A DNA stretch of 58,890 bases, taken from the NCBI GenBank assembly GCA_947379975.1, contig CANCPF010000008.1, positions 1 to 58,890 of the forward strand, read 5' to 3'. Below, one piece after another: positions 16,535-25,764 of this stretch. Each line of letters begins with the position of its first letter. Position 1 is the first letter of the stretch. This DNA is from Methylophilaceae bacterium. GTDB lineage: Bacteria; Pseudomonadota; Gammaproteobacteria; Burkholderiales; Methylophilaceae. A program made the translations under genes and the position numbers. Below the pieces are notes generated by a model. That model was not told the DNA's origin and did no database searches. It was given only the letters and a program-made list of their open reading frames with translations.

Positions 16535-19500
16535 TTAAGCAGCTTGTTTAGCAGAAGCTGCGGCTAATTCTGTTAACGCACGTTTATATTCAATTGGCAT
16601 CACTTTAACAAATTTGGTTCTTGATGATGGCCAATCTGCTAGTAATGCGTTAGCACGCACGCTGCCGGTATGTTTCACATGGTTTTCAATCAGCGTTTTG
16701 AGCGTAATTTCATCCGCTTGGTTCAAGTGTTGCGCTTTGCCTAAATCGGCTTCGGCTGCTTCAACTTTTTCTAGCGTGACCATGTTCATATTGCAGCGTT
16801 TGGCAAACAGCTTATCTTCATCGTAAACATAAGCCACACCGCCACTCATGCCTGCCGCAAAGTTTTGACCTGTTGCACCCAATACTACAACTGTGCCGCC
16901 TGTCATGTATTCGCAACCGTGATTACCGACGCCTTCAACCACCGCAGAAGCACCTGAGTTACGCACACAGAAACGCTCGCCAGCCACGCCTCTAAAGTAA
17001 CTTTCACCGGTAGTGGCACCGTACATTACGGTGTTGCCGACAATGATATTTTCGTGTGCAAGGCCGCGGAATGTGACCGGTGGTTTAATCACAATACGGC
17101 CACCGCATAAACCTTTACCTACGTAATCGTTGCCTTCGCCAGTCAATGTAAAGCTAATACCTTTGGCTAGAAACGCCGCAAAACTTTGGCCGGATGTACC
17201 AGTAAAGTTGATGTGTATGGTGTCATCTGGCAAACCAGCGCTACCGTAGCGCGTCGCTACTTGGTTAGATAACATCGTGCCAACGGTACGATTAGTATTT
17301 GAGATTGGAATATCCAACACTACTTTTGCACCGGTTTCTAAAGCGCCATTAGCTAAGGCCATTAACTGGTTATCTAGCGCATTAACCAAACCGTGATCTT
17401 GCACATCGTTGTTTTTACGTGAAACGCTAGTTGGCATTTCTGGCAGATGGAACACTTTTTTGAAGTCTAAGCCACTGATTTTCCAGTGGTCGATGCCAGC
17501 TTGCATATCGAGTAAATCTGCACGACCGATTAAATCGTCAAATTTCGCAATACCCATGCTGGCCATCAGTTCGCGAACTTCTTCAGCCACAAAGAAGAAG
17601 TAATTCACTACATGTTCAGGTTGGCCAGTAAAGCGTTTGCGTAGTTCTGGGTCTTGTGTTGCCACGCCAACTGGGCAAGTATTTAGATGGCATTTGCGCA
17701 TCATAATACAGCCTTCAACGATTAATGGTGCGGTAGCAAAACCAAACTCGTCTGCGCCCAATAAAGCGCCTATCAATACATCGCGACCAGTTTTAATTTG
17801 GCCGTCGACTTGCAACACCACGCGACCACGTAATTGGTTTAACACTAAGGTTTGTTGTGTTTCAGCTAGACCTAATTCCCACGGGCCGCCGGCATGTTTA
17901 ATCGATGATATTGGTGACGCGCCGGTGCCACCGTCGTGGCCGGCAATCACAATATGGTCAGATTTTGCTTTTGCTACACCGGCTGCAACCGTGCCAACGC
18001 CTGTTTCAGCCACTAATTTTACTGAGATAGACGCTTTAGGATTCGCGTTTTTAAGATCGTGGATTAGCTGGGCTAAATCTTCAATTGAATAAATATCATG
18101 ATGCGGTGGTGGCGAAATTAAACCTACGCCAGGCACTGAGAAACGTAATTTTGCAATGTACTCAGAAACCTTATGGCCCGGTAATTGGCCGCCTTCGCCT
18201 GGCTTAGCACCCTGCGCCATTTTTATTTGAATTTGATCTGCAGAGGCTAAATATTCAGCAGTCACACCAAAACGACCAGAAGCGACTTGTTTGATTTTTG
18301 AGCGCATTGAATCGCCAGCTTTTAGCGGAATATCTTTTTCAATGAGCTTCTCACCGATGACTTTTGCCATCGTGGTGTCAGTAGCTACCGCAATAAAGCG
18401 TTTAGCATCTTCGCCGCCTTCGCCAGTGTTAGATTTACCACCGATACGGTTCATGGCAATGGCCAAAGTCGCATGCGCTTCGGTTGAAATTGAACCTAGC
18501 GACATGGCGCCGGTAGCGAAACGTTTAACGATTTCTTTGGCCGCTTCAACAGACTCTAGCGGAATAGCGGCGTGCGCTGATTTAATCTCAAACAAACCAC
18601 GCAAAGTCATGTGGCGGCGTGATTGGTCGTTAATTAACTTGGCATATTCTTTATAAGTAGAGGCAGAATTGGTCCGCGTAGCATGCTGTAATTTTGCAAT
18701 GGAGTCTGGTGTCCACATGTGCTCTTCACCACGGACACGGAATGCATATTCGCCGCCAGCATCCAAGTTGTTAGCCAATATTGGATCTTCACCAAAAGCG
18801 CTACTATGTAAACGCGTCGCTTCTTCAGCCACTTGATCTAAACCTATGCCTTCAATATTAGTGACTGTGCCAGTAAAATATTGCTCAACAAATGCTGAAT
18901 TTAGGCCAATCGCTTCAAAAATCTGTGCGCCGCAATAAGATTGATAAGTAGAAATACCCATCTTAGACATCACTTTATACAAGCCTTTGCCTATGGCTTT
19001 AACAAAGTTTTTGGCTGCAAGGTAATTATCTTTGGCACCCATGTGGCTAATGGTTTCAAACGCCAACCAAGGGCAAACGGCTTCAGCGCCATAACCTGCT
19101 AATAGTGCAAAGTGATGCACTTCACGCGCTGAACCAGTATCAATCACTAAGCCAGTGCTGGTGCGTAGGCCGGCTTTAACTAAATGTTCATGCGTAGCAG
19201 AACAAGCTAGTAAAGCAGGAATCGCTAAACGCGTTTCGCTGATGCTTCTGTCAGACAGAATTAGAATATTAAAGCCATCTTTAACCGCTTTTTCAGCCGC
19301 TTTGGTGATACTTTCAACTGCTGCGGCCATGCCAGTTTTACCCAATGTTGCTGGATAAGTAATATCTAATACTAAAGATTTATATTGATTTTGCGTAAGT
19401 GTGGCAATGGCTTTTAATTGCTCTAACTCGTCCAGCATTAAAACTGGTTGGCTGGCTTCTAAACGCATCGCTGGTTTAGTTTCGTCTACGGCTAATAAAT

Positions 19501-21253
19501 TAGGTTTTGGGCCAATAAACGTCACTAGCGACATCACCAATTCTTCACGAATTGGGTCGATAGGCGGATTAGTCACTTGTGCGAATAGTTGTTTGAAATA
19601 GTTGTAAAGCAATTTTGGTTTAACAGATAAGACTGGCAAAGCTGCGTCGTTGCCCATTGAACCTGAGCCTTCTTCACCGTTTGTCACCATAGGTAACATG
19701 ACAAATTTAATGTCTTCTTGTGTGTAACCAAAGGCTTGTTGGGTATCTAATAAACCGGCAGCCATTTCTAACTTACCTTCTACTTTTGGCATGTCTGTCA
19801 AAAAGTAGCGTGATTTTTCTATCCATTGTTTATATGGTTTAGCGGTTGCTACGTCTTTTTTAACTTCAGCATCGCTAATAATGCGTCCTTGCTCCATGTC
19901 GATTAGCAACATTTTGCCTGGCTCTAAACGCCATTTTTTAACAATTTTTTCTTGTGGAAATGTCAGTACGCCCATTTCAGAAGCCATCATTACAATGTCA
20001 TCATCAGTCACTAAGTAACGGGCTGGACGCAAACCATTACGATCTAAAGTTGCACCTATCATGCGGCCATCAGTAAACGCCACTGCTGCCGGGCCATCCC
20101 AAGGTTCCATTAACGCCGCGTGATATTCGTAGAACGCACGGCGCTCTTCGTCCATCAATGAATTGCCAGCACCATCTTTTGCACCCCAAGCTTCAGGAAT
20201 TAACATCATCATGGCATGTGGCAAGGAATAGCCGCCGGCCACTAACAATTCTAAACAGTTATCAAAGCAGGCTGAATCTGATTGGCCATCAACAATCAAC
20301 GGCCAAAGTTTTTCTAAATCTTCGCCTATCACGCTAGACTTCATCGTCTCGTGGCGTGCCGCCATCCAGTTTACGTTACCTTGTACGGTATTGATTTCGC
20401 CGTTATGGGCAATCATGCGGAATGGATGGGCCAAATCCCAAGCTGGGAAAGTATTGGTTGAAAAGCGTTGATGCACTAGTGCTAGCGCTGAAACAACGCT
20501 TTCATCGTTTAAATCTTGGTAGTAAACGCCTACTTCATTGGCTAGTAACATGCCTTTGTAGACAATAGTGCGTGAAGATAATGATGGAATATAAAATGTA
20601 GCAGGATCTTTTAAATCAAGCGCACGAATCGCATGCTCAACACGCTTGCGAATGACAAACAATTTGCGTTCAAAAGTATTTTGATCGGCAGAAGTGCTGG
20701 CGATAATCACCTGACGCATGGTCGGCTCAACATCACGCGCCGCTTGGGCTAAATCGTTGTTATTAACTGGTACATCACGCCATGCTAGCAATGTTTGATT
20801 TTCTTCAGCGATGATTTTATTGATCAAACTAACGCAAGCTTCAACGTTTTTTGCTGATTGCGGTAAAAATACATTGCCAACTGCATACTGGCCAGCTTCT
20901 GGTAGATTGATATTAAGCTTAGCCGCTTCCTGACGCATAAAAGCATCTGGCATTTGCATCAGCAAGCCAGCGCCATCGCCTAATTTAGGGTCGTAACCGG
21001 TCGCGCCGCGATGGGTAAGATTGGTCAGTAATTCCAAGCCTTTTTGCACAATATCATGGCTCTTTTTACCTTTGATATGCGCTACAAAGCCAACGCCACA
21101 AGCATCTCGCTCGTTAGAAGGTCTGTATAAGCCTTGTTTACTTGGTTTGGCTTTATTGACGAAGCCTGTATTTACCATGCTTGAATCTACATTGATTGAG
21201 CTACTTAAAGCCGAGTCATTCTGCACGATTGGGTTACTTAATACTGATGCCAT
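16535..21253 (-). CDS. gltB: Glutamate synthase large subunit
   Basis: This 1572-residue alpha subunit of GOGAT makes two glutamates from glutamine and 2-oxoglutarate, the main ammonia-assimilation step with glutamine synthetase. The N-terminal nucleophile is Cys52 in ERDACGVGF, so a 51-residue propeptide must be removed, slightly longer than in E. coli. The FMN/2-oxoglutarate synthase domain includes GEGGEDAKRF and GAKPGEGGQLPGHKV, and CIMMRKCHLNTCPVG binds the [3Fe-4S] cluster. The C-terminal GXGXG beta-helix domain contains GLCGGRIVIKPP and GVGNHGCEYMTGG. No strong ribosome binding site is seen; an in-frame ATG at 21178 would shorten the propeptide to 26 residues. Confidence 0.97.
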   Translation of the reverse strand: MASVLSNPIVQNDSALSSSINVDSSMVNTGFVNKAKPSKQGLYRPSNERDACGVGFVAHIKGKKSHDIVQKGLELLTNLTHRGATGYDPKLGDGAGLLMQMPDAFMRQEAAKLNINLPEAGQYAVGNVFLPQSAKNVEACVSLINKIIAEENQTLLAWRDVPVNNNDLAQAARDVEPTMRQVIIASTSADQNTFERKLFVIRKRVEHAIRALDLKDPATFYIPSLSSRTIVYKGMLLANEVGVYYQDLNDESVVSALALVHQRFSTNTFPAWDLAHPFRMIAHNGEINTVQGNVNWMAARHETMKSSVIGEDLEKLWPLIVDGQSDSACFDNCLELLVAGGYSLPHAMMMLIPEAWGAKDGAGNSLMDEERRAFYEYHAALMEPWDGPAAVAFTDGRMIGATLDRNGLRPARYLVTDDDIVMMASEMGVLTFPQEKIVKKWRLEPGKMLLIDMEQGRIISDAEVKKDVATAKPYKQWIEKSRYFLTDMPKVEGKLEMAAGLLDTQQAFGYTQEDIKFVMLPMVTNGEEGSGSMGNDAALPVLSVKPKLLYNYFKQLFAQVTNPPIDPIREELVMSLVTFIGPKPNLLAVDETKPAMRLEASQPVLMLDELEQLKAIATLTQNQYKSLVLDITYPATLGKTGMAAAVESITKAAEKAVKDGFNILILSDRSISETRLAIPALLACSATHEHLVKAGLRTSTGLVIDTGSAREVHHFALLAGYGAEAVCPWLAFETISHMGAKDNYLAAKNFVKAIGKGLYKVMSKMGISTYQSYCGAQIFEAIGLNSAFVEQYFTGTVTNIEGIGLDQVAEEATRLHSSAFGEDPILANNLDAGGEYAFRVRGEEHMWTPDSIAKLQHATRTNSASTYKEYAKLINDQSRRHMTLRGLFEIKSAHAAIPLESVEAAKEIVKRFATGAMSLGSISTEAHATLAIAMNRIGGKSNTGEGGEDAKRFIAVATDTTMAKVIGEKLIEKDIPLKAGDSMRSKIKQVASGRFGVTAEYLASADQIQIKMAQGAKPGEGGQLPGHKVSEYIAKLRFSVPGVGLISPPPHHDIYSIEDLAQLIHDLKNANPKASISVKLVAETGVGTVAAGVAKAKSDHIVIAGHDGGTGASPISSIKHAGGPWELGLAETQQTLVLNQLRGRVVLQVDGQIKTGRDVLIGALLGADEFGFATAPLIVEGCIMMRKCHLNTCPVGVATQDPELRKRFTGQPEHVVNYFFFVAEEVRELMASMGIAKFDDLIGRADLLDMQAGIDHWKISGLDFKKVFHLPEMPTSVSRKNNDVQDHGLVNALDNQLMALANGALETGAKVVLDIPISNTNRTVGTMLSNQVATRYGSAGLPDDTIHINFTGTSGQSFAAFLAKGISFTLTGEGNDYVGKGLCGGRIVIKPPVTFRGLAHENIIVGNTVMYGATTGESYFRGVAGERFCVRNSGASAVVEGVGNHGCEYMTGGTVVVLGATGQNFAAGMSGGVAYVYDEDKLFAKRCNMNMVTLEKVEAAEADLGKAQHLNQADEITLKTLIENHVKHTGSVRANALLADWPSSRTKFVKVMPIEYKRALTELAAASAKQAA

Positions 21254-21358
21254 ATTATCTAATCACAAAACATTTAGCGGAACCTTCAAGTTTACCGTTA
21301 AATGTCTATGTGTTCAACAAGATAGACGCTAAAGATACAGATTATTTCATCAAATTCG

Positions 21359-21393
21359 ATTAGATTGGCATTGATACAGAAGGCCAATCTAAT
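21359..21393. terminator. Inverted repeat between hemL and gltB
   Basis: ATTAGATTGGC (21359-21369) pairs perfectly with GCCAATCTAAT (21383-21393) across a 13-base loop. A T-run follows on the plus strand, whereas on the minus strand, the direction of hemL, the downstream bases are only moderately T-rich. It may end the hemL transcript weakly or act as a leader structure of gltB. Confidence 0.5.
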
Positions 21394-21417
21394 TTTTGGC
21401 ACCATTTTTATAGCGCT

Positions 21418-22719
21418 TTAAGAGGCTGCCACTAATGCGAAAGCTTTTTTAGCTGCCGCAATGGTAAAGGCAATATCGGCATCACTATGCGCGGCAGACA
21501 CAAAGCCTGCCTCAAATGCTGAAGGACCAAGATAAATGCCGCTATCAAGCATGCTGTGGAAAAATTTATTAAAATGTTCTTTGTTTGATTGCATCACTTC
21601 ATGAAAGCTAGCCGGACATTTTTCGCAGAAATATAAGCCGAACATGCCGCCCACACTTTGTGCATTAAATATTACGCCAGCTTCTTTTGCCGCCTCAATC
21701 AGGCCATCGACTAACTTCTTTGTTTGTGCCGTTAGTTTTGCATGAAAATCTGGCGCTTGAATCAATTCCAAAGTTTTTAAACCTGCGGTCACCGCAACCG
21801 GATTGCCTGACAAAGTACCCGCTTGATACACTTTACCCAATGGTGCTAGGCAGCTCATGATATCTTTGCGGCCGCCAAAGGCACCTACAGGCAAGCCGCC
21901 GCCAATGACTTTCCCTAGTGTCGTCATGTCCGGTTTAATATTGTATAAAGCTTGCGCGCCACCTAAATGCACTCGGAAACCGGTCATCACTTCATCAAAA
22001 ATCAACACCGCGCCATGTTTAGTGCAAAGTTCGCGCAAAGTCTGTAAAAACGCCATGTGCGGTACTACTAGATTCATATTGCCAACCACAGGCTCAATAA
22101 TCACGCAGGCAATTTCGTCGCCCATTTTGCTGAATAAATCTTTAAGCGCTTGCGTGTTGTTATATTCCAAGGTTAGCGTGTGAGCGGCCACTTCTGCTGG
22201 AACGCCTGCAGAATCAGGCTCGCCAAAAGTAAGCAAGCCAGAACCAGCTTTTACTAACAGTGCATCAGAATGTCCATGGTAGCAGCCTTCAAACTTAACC
22301 AGCTTGCTTCGGCCAGTAAAACCGCGTGCCACGCGAATTGCACTCATGGTCGCTTCTGTACCGCTACTCACTAAACGTACTTGCTCCATGCTAGGCACTA
22401 ATTTGTTGATTAGCTCAGCCATTTCCAGCTCTAGGCCAGTCGGCGCGCCAAATGACAAGCTATTTTCTGCCACTTCTTGCACCGCTTTAATCACCACCGG
22501 ATGCGCGTGACCGACGATCATCGGTCCCCATGAGTTGATGTAGTCGACGTATTCTTTACCGTCTACATCCCACAACTTAGAACCCAAGCCTTTTTTGAAG
22601 AACACCGGTGTGCCGCCTACGCTACGAAACGCGCGCACTGGTGAATTTACACCGCCAGGAATAAGTTGTTGGGATTTTTCAAAAAGGGTTTCATTGATAG
22701 AAGTCATAGTAATCGTCAT
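21418..22719 (-). CDS. hemL: Glutamate-1-semialdehyde 2,1-aminomutase
   Basis: HemL is a PLP enzyme that converts glutamate-1-semialdehyde to 5-aminolevulinate in the C5 route of haem synthesis. The 433 residues match the family: QQLIPGGVNSPVRAFRSVGG at the start, SSGTEATMSAIRVARG, the cofactor aspartate in LIFDEVMTGFR and the PLP lysine in TLGKVIGGGLPVGAFGG. A second in-frame ATG at 22707 is possible; neither has a clear ribosome binding site. It follows thiE by 17 bases, so thiD-thiE-hemL appears to be one transcript. Confidence 0.98.
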   Translation of the reverse strand: MTITMTSINETLFEKSQQLIPGGVNSPVRAFRSVGGTPVFFKKGLGSKLWDVDGKEYVDYINSWGPMIVGHAHPVVIKAVQEVAENSLSFGAPTGLELEMAELINKLVPSMEQVRLVSSGTEATMSAIRVARGFTGRSKLVKFEGCYHGHSDALLVKAGSGLLTFGEPDSAGVPAEVAAHTLTLEYNNTQALKDLFSKMGDEIACVIIEPVVGNMNLVVPHMAFLQTLRELCTKHGAVLIFDEVMTGFRVHLGGAQALYNIKPDMTTLGKVIGGGLPVGAFGGRKDIMSCLAPLGKVYQAGTLSGNPVAVTAGLKTLELIQAPDFHAKLTAQTKKLVDGLIEAAKEAGVIFNAQSVGGMFGLYFCEKCPASFHEVMQSNKEHFNKFFHSMLDSGIYLGPSAFEAGFVSAAHSDADIAFTIAAAKKAFALVAAS

Positions 22720-22736
22720 GTTTTAAATATTAAGGG

Positions 22737-23366
22737 TTAAAAATTAGTGTCGAACAGTTGCGCGAATTGCTGCGTGCTTAATTTGACGTCTGAGCTATTA
22801 AAAATTGCATTGATAACAGCGATCGCGCTTGCGCCTGCATCAATAGCCTGCAAGACATTTGTTAACGTAATACCGCCAATAGCGACCGTTGGAATATGCA
22901 GCTGCGCTTGTGCTAGTTTAAATAAGTCCAAGCTAGCTACAGGCGCATTCGGTTTTGTAGTGGAAGCAAAACAAGCGCCAAAAGCCACATAATCTGCCCC
23001 AGCTTGTTGCGCGGTTAAGGCTAAATCAAAGCGGTTATAGCACGATGCGCCTAAAATTTTATTTGGGCCTAATCTAGTGCGAACTTCGCTTAAGTTGCCG
23101 TCTTCTGCCCCTATATGTACACCATCAGCATCTAATGTAAGACATAGCTTCACTGAGTCATTGATAATTAGCGGTACATTATATTGCCTACACAAAGGTA
23201 AAATAGCCTGCGCCTGTTGTGTCAGCAATTTGTGGTTTGCCTGCTTGTTACGATATTGCAAAATATTGATGCCACCCAGCAACGCAGCTTCTACCTTGGC
23301 TAGTAGCGCATCGGTATCTGGCTCGTCTGGCGTAACGGCGTATAGGCCTTTTATTATGCTGAACAT
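22737..23366 (-). CDS. thiE: Thiamine phosphate synthase
   Basis: ThiE joins the pyrimidine (HMP-PP) and thiazole phosphate moieties into thiamine monophosphate. The 209-residue TIM-barrel protein shows GINILQYRNK (pyrophosphate and substrate contact), VPLIINDSVKLCLTLDADGVHIG, the GASCYN loop and DYVAFGACFASTTKPNA, with the phosphate-binding VAIGGIT near the end. It lies 7 bases after thiD and is probably translated with it. Confidence 0.96.
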   Translation of the reverse strand: MFSIIKGLYAVTPDEPDTDALLAKVEAALLGGINILQYRNKQANHKLLTQQAQAILPLCRQYNVPLIINDSVKLCLTLDADGVHIGAEDGNLSEVRTRLGPNKILGASCYNRFDLALTAQQAGADYVAFGACFASTTKPNAPVASLDLFKLAQAQLHIPTVAIGGITLTNVLQAIDAGASAIAVINAIFNSSDVKLSTQQFAQLFDTNF

Positions 23367-23373
23367 ACTCTAG

Positions 23374-24234
23374 CTAGTGTGCTTTAAGAATGCCGTCGCC
23401 GCTATTTACTACTGCATCTTCTTCGTCGCGTGCCCAGAACATACGGTCAGGAATAAACTGGCCCATGCCCGGTCTGAAGCCGTTTTTAAGTGTTTGCCAA
23501 GTGTAATCCTGCGCTTCTTCTATGGCTTCTTCTAGCGTTAAACCATGCGCCATGCAAGCGGCAATAGCGCTGGTGAGTGTGCAACCAGAGCCGTGATAAC
23601 TGCCGACTAAGCGCTCCCATTTATAGTCTTTAATGCGTTTTCCATCGCCGTATAAAGTGTTAGTGACTTCTAAAGTTCGCTCATGCGTGCCGGTGATTAG
23701 CACATATTCACAGCCCATTGCCAATAAGCGCTTAGCGCTTTCATCTAGTGAAGTCAGGGCAATTTCATCGCTATCATCAGCAAATGCAAAGCGGCGCGCC
23801 TCTAAACTATTGGGCGTAATGAGTGTGGCTTGCGGAAAAAGCAACTCTATCATCGCATCCATCATGTCGTCGTTGGTTAAATCATCACCACGACCAGAGG
23901 CTAAAATAGGGTCAATGAGTAAAGGAATATCTGGATAGTCGGACATAATTTCCGCAATTACGGCGATATTTTCTACCGAACCTAATAAACCTAGCTTAAA
24001 CGCTGACACTTGCACATCTTCCAAAATAGCGCGTGCTTGATCATTCACCCAATCCGCATCCATCGCCAAAATGCTATCTACGCCTATGGTATCTTGCACG
24101 GTAATGGCCGTGACCACAGAAAGCGGGTGGCAACCAATGCTGGCAAAAGTGAGAATATCGGCCTGTAAACCGGCACCGCCACTAGGGTCGGTGGCTGCAA
24201 AAGTGAGTACTGAAGGAGGTGCTGGATTAGCCAT
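23374..24234 (-). CDS. thiD: Hydroxymethylpyrimidine (phosphate) kinase
   Basis: ThiD phosphorylates HMP and HMP-phosphate to HMP-PP, the pyrimidine donor for ThiE. This is a ribokinase-fold protein of 286 residues with VLTFAATDPSGGAGLQADI at the start, SVVTAITVQDT, PLLIDPILASGRGDDL, and the anion hole and catalytic base in VGSYHGSGCTLTSAIAACMAHG. It is first in thiD-thiE-hemL. A hairpin lies 30 bases before its start; no TPP riboswitch sequence is present. Confidence 0.96.
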   Translation of the reverse strand: MANPAPPSVLTFAATDPSGGAGLQADILTFASIGCHPLSVVTAITVQDTIGVDSILAMDADWVNDQARAILEDVQVSAFKLGLLGSVENIAVIAEIMSDYPDIPLLIDPILASGRGDDLTNDDMMDAMIELLFPQATLITPNSLEARRFAFADDSDEIALTSLDESAKRLLAMGCEYVLITGTHERTLEVTNTLYGDGKRIKDYKWERLVGSYHGSGCTLTSAIAACMAHGLTLEEAIEEAQDYTWQTLKNGFRPGMGQFIPDRMFWARDEEDAVVNSGDGILKAH

Positions 24235-24263
24235 AATTATCTATCGTTAAGTTTTACATTTAA

Positions 24264-24300
24264 AATAAGCTGCTAGGGCGGTAACCGCGAACAGCTTATT
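24264..24300 (-). promoter_or_regulatory. Leader hairpin upstream of thiD
   Basis: AATAAGCTG (24264-24272) pairs with CAGCTTATT (24292-24300), with a second GCGG/CCGC stem inside. It lies 30-66 bases upstream of the thiD start and would be transcribed in its leader if the promoter is further out. It does not match the TPP riboswitch consensus. It could be an RNA control element, or a weak terminator facing the small membrane-protein gene. Confidence 0.35.
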
Positions 24301-24521
24301 TGTGAATTAATTGCTAAGTGTTGCAGCGCGCTATGCGAAGCATCTTTCAGCTTATGCATTAGCATATTTATTTTAACCTAATACCTCTAAGCTGTTTAAA
24401 ATATCCGCCAAATAAGCAAGTTCTTTATGACGAATCGTCATCGCAGTTGTCTATTGTTTAGTGCTTAATCATAAGACATTACTCGGCAGTGCCGTGGCTA
24501 ACTATTTTAAAGGAGCTGGAG

Positions 24522-24674
24522 ATGGATCAAGGTGAAATTATTACTCAGCAATTGGAAGGTTTAAACGCTAAATTGTCTGCAATTAATCATAATATGCTCA
24601 AAGTATTTTGGATTGTGGCGGTCTTTGCACTACTGTATTTTGGCTTAATGATTTATCTGTTATTTATTAGGTAG
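24522..24674 (+). CDS. 50-residue single-pass membrane protein
   Basis: The frame from ATG at 24522 encodes 50 residues and is preceded by a strong AGGAG site six bases away, which decides the start over the in-frame codon at 24489. Residues about 1-25 (GEIITQQLEGLNAKLSAINH) are an amphipathic helix, and residues about 27-49 (FWIVAVFALLYFGLMIYLLFI) are one transmembrane segment ending in arginine. No known family is recognised. The gene stands alone between thiD (divergent) and a LysR regulator (convergent). Confidence 0.7.
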   Translation: MDQGEIITQQLEGLNAKLSAINHNMLKVFWIVAVFALLYFGLMIYLLFIR

Positions 24675-24737
24675 CGCGTAAAACCTTCGTCTTTCTGGGG
24701 CCTGTCTATAACGCCTTAAATAAGCGATTGATGTTGT

Positions 24738-25664
24738 TTATGCAATATCCGGTAAGCTTACTAAATCGCTGCGCGAAACGCCGGCGGTCATTTTTCTACA
24801 TAAGGCGATAAACTCACGCATACCGGTGGTTTGGTATTTCTGTTTATGCCACAAAAAATAGAAATATCGACTTAAGTTTAGCGCAGGCGTATCTAGTGGC
24901 ACTAAGCTGCCGCGCCTAAAAGCATCTTTGAGTGCTAAGCGTGATATGCAGCCTATGCCAAGTCCTGATTCAACTGCACGCTTGATAGCTTCTGTGTGCT
25001 CAAGCTCAAGCCTGATATTAAGTCTAGCGTGATTGTTATGTAGTGCGCGATCAAAGGTTTCTCGTGTACCAGAACCTTTTTCGCGCAATATCCATGGCTC
25101 TTGTAAAAGCTGTTCGATTGAAATTTTATCGATATTAGCCAATGGATGATTAGGTGCGCTAAAAACCACCAGCTCATCAGCAATCCACGGCTGCACTTCA
25201 ATATCAGGGTGATTGCAATCGCCTTCGATTAGGCCGAGATCTAACTCATGGTTCACTATTTGCTGCACTATGGTGCTGGTGTTATGTACTTGTAATTGAA
25301 TGCGGCTTTCAGGATGTTCTTGCAAGAATCTGGCAACTAGCAACGTGGCTAAGTAGTTGCCGACAGTGAGTGTCGCGCCTATTTTCATGTAGCCAAAACC
25401 GGCATGACCTTGTAGAAGGGCCTCAATTTCATGTGCCCGATCTAACAATTCAACGGCTCTAGGCAATAACTGCAGGCCAGCTTCGTTAATACGTAGCGAT
25501 TTACCAATGCGATCGAATAGCTGCAAATCGAATTGCCGCTCGAATTCACTTAGGGCTGTGCTAGTGGCGGATTGTGATAGAGATACTTCTTCGGCAGCGC
25601 GCGTGACACTTTGTGTACGGCTGATGGCTACAAAGATTTCAAGTTGTCTTAAGCTGTATTTCAT
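24738..25664 (-). CDS. LysR-type regulator, divergent from etfBA
   Basis: The 308 residues have the LysR plan: a winged helix-turn-helix at 1-60 (LRQLEIFVAISRTQSVTRAAEEVSLSQSATSTALSEFE) and a periplasmic-binding-protein-like effector domain beginning near MKIGATLTVGNYL, with the mid-domain GLIEGD. Its nearest relatives are probably CysB/CbbR-like. The gene reads away from etfB, with a LysR-box-like dyad immediately before its own start. It most likely controls the etfBA-fpr genes and itself in response to an unknown small molecule. Confidence 0.9.
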   Translation of the reverse strand: MKYSLRQLEIFVAISRTQSVTRAAEEVSLSQSATSTALSEFERQFDLQLFDRIGKSLRINEAGLQLLPRAVELLDRAHEIEALLQGHAGFGYMKIGATLTVGNYLATLLVARFLQEHPESRIQLQVHNTSTIVQQIVNHELDLGLIEGDCNHPDIEVQPWIADELVVFSAPNHPLANIDKISIEQLLQEPWILREKGSGTRETFDRALHNNHARLNIRLELEHTEAIKRAVESGLGIGCISRLALKDAFRRGSLVPLDTPALNLSRYFYFLWHKQKYQTTGMREFIALCRKMTAGVSRSDLVSLPDIA

Positions 25665-25669
25665 CTTCT

Positions 25670-25690
25670 TATATCGATTTTATAGATATA
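25670..25690. promoter_or_regulatory. LysR-box-like dyad
   Basis: TATATC and GATATA face each other across nine bases, giving a T-N11-A core. The site lies 5 bases upstream of the LysR start codon and about 75 bases before etfB, the usual place for autoregulation and activation of a divergent target. The region is AT-rich, so chance is a real alternative. Confidence 0.5.
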
Positions 25691-25764
25691 TATAATCATT
25701 ATAATCCATTTAATTTATATTGTACGCACCTATACAATACATAGCAATTGTTGAGGAAGTAGTC

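Noticed and set aside
21359..21393. The inverted repeat as an insertion-sequence end
   Set aside because: No transposase frame or flanking duplication is near; its place between hemL and gltB fits a terminator or leader structure.
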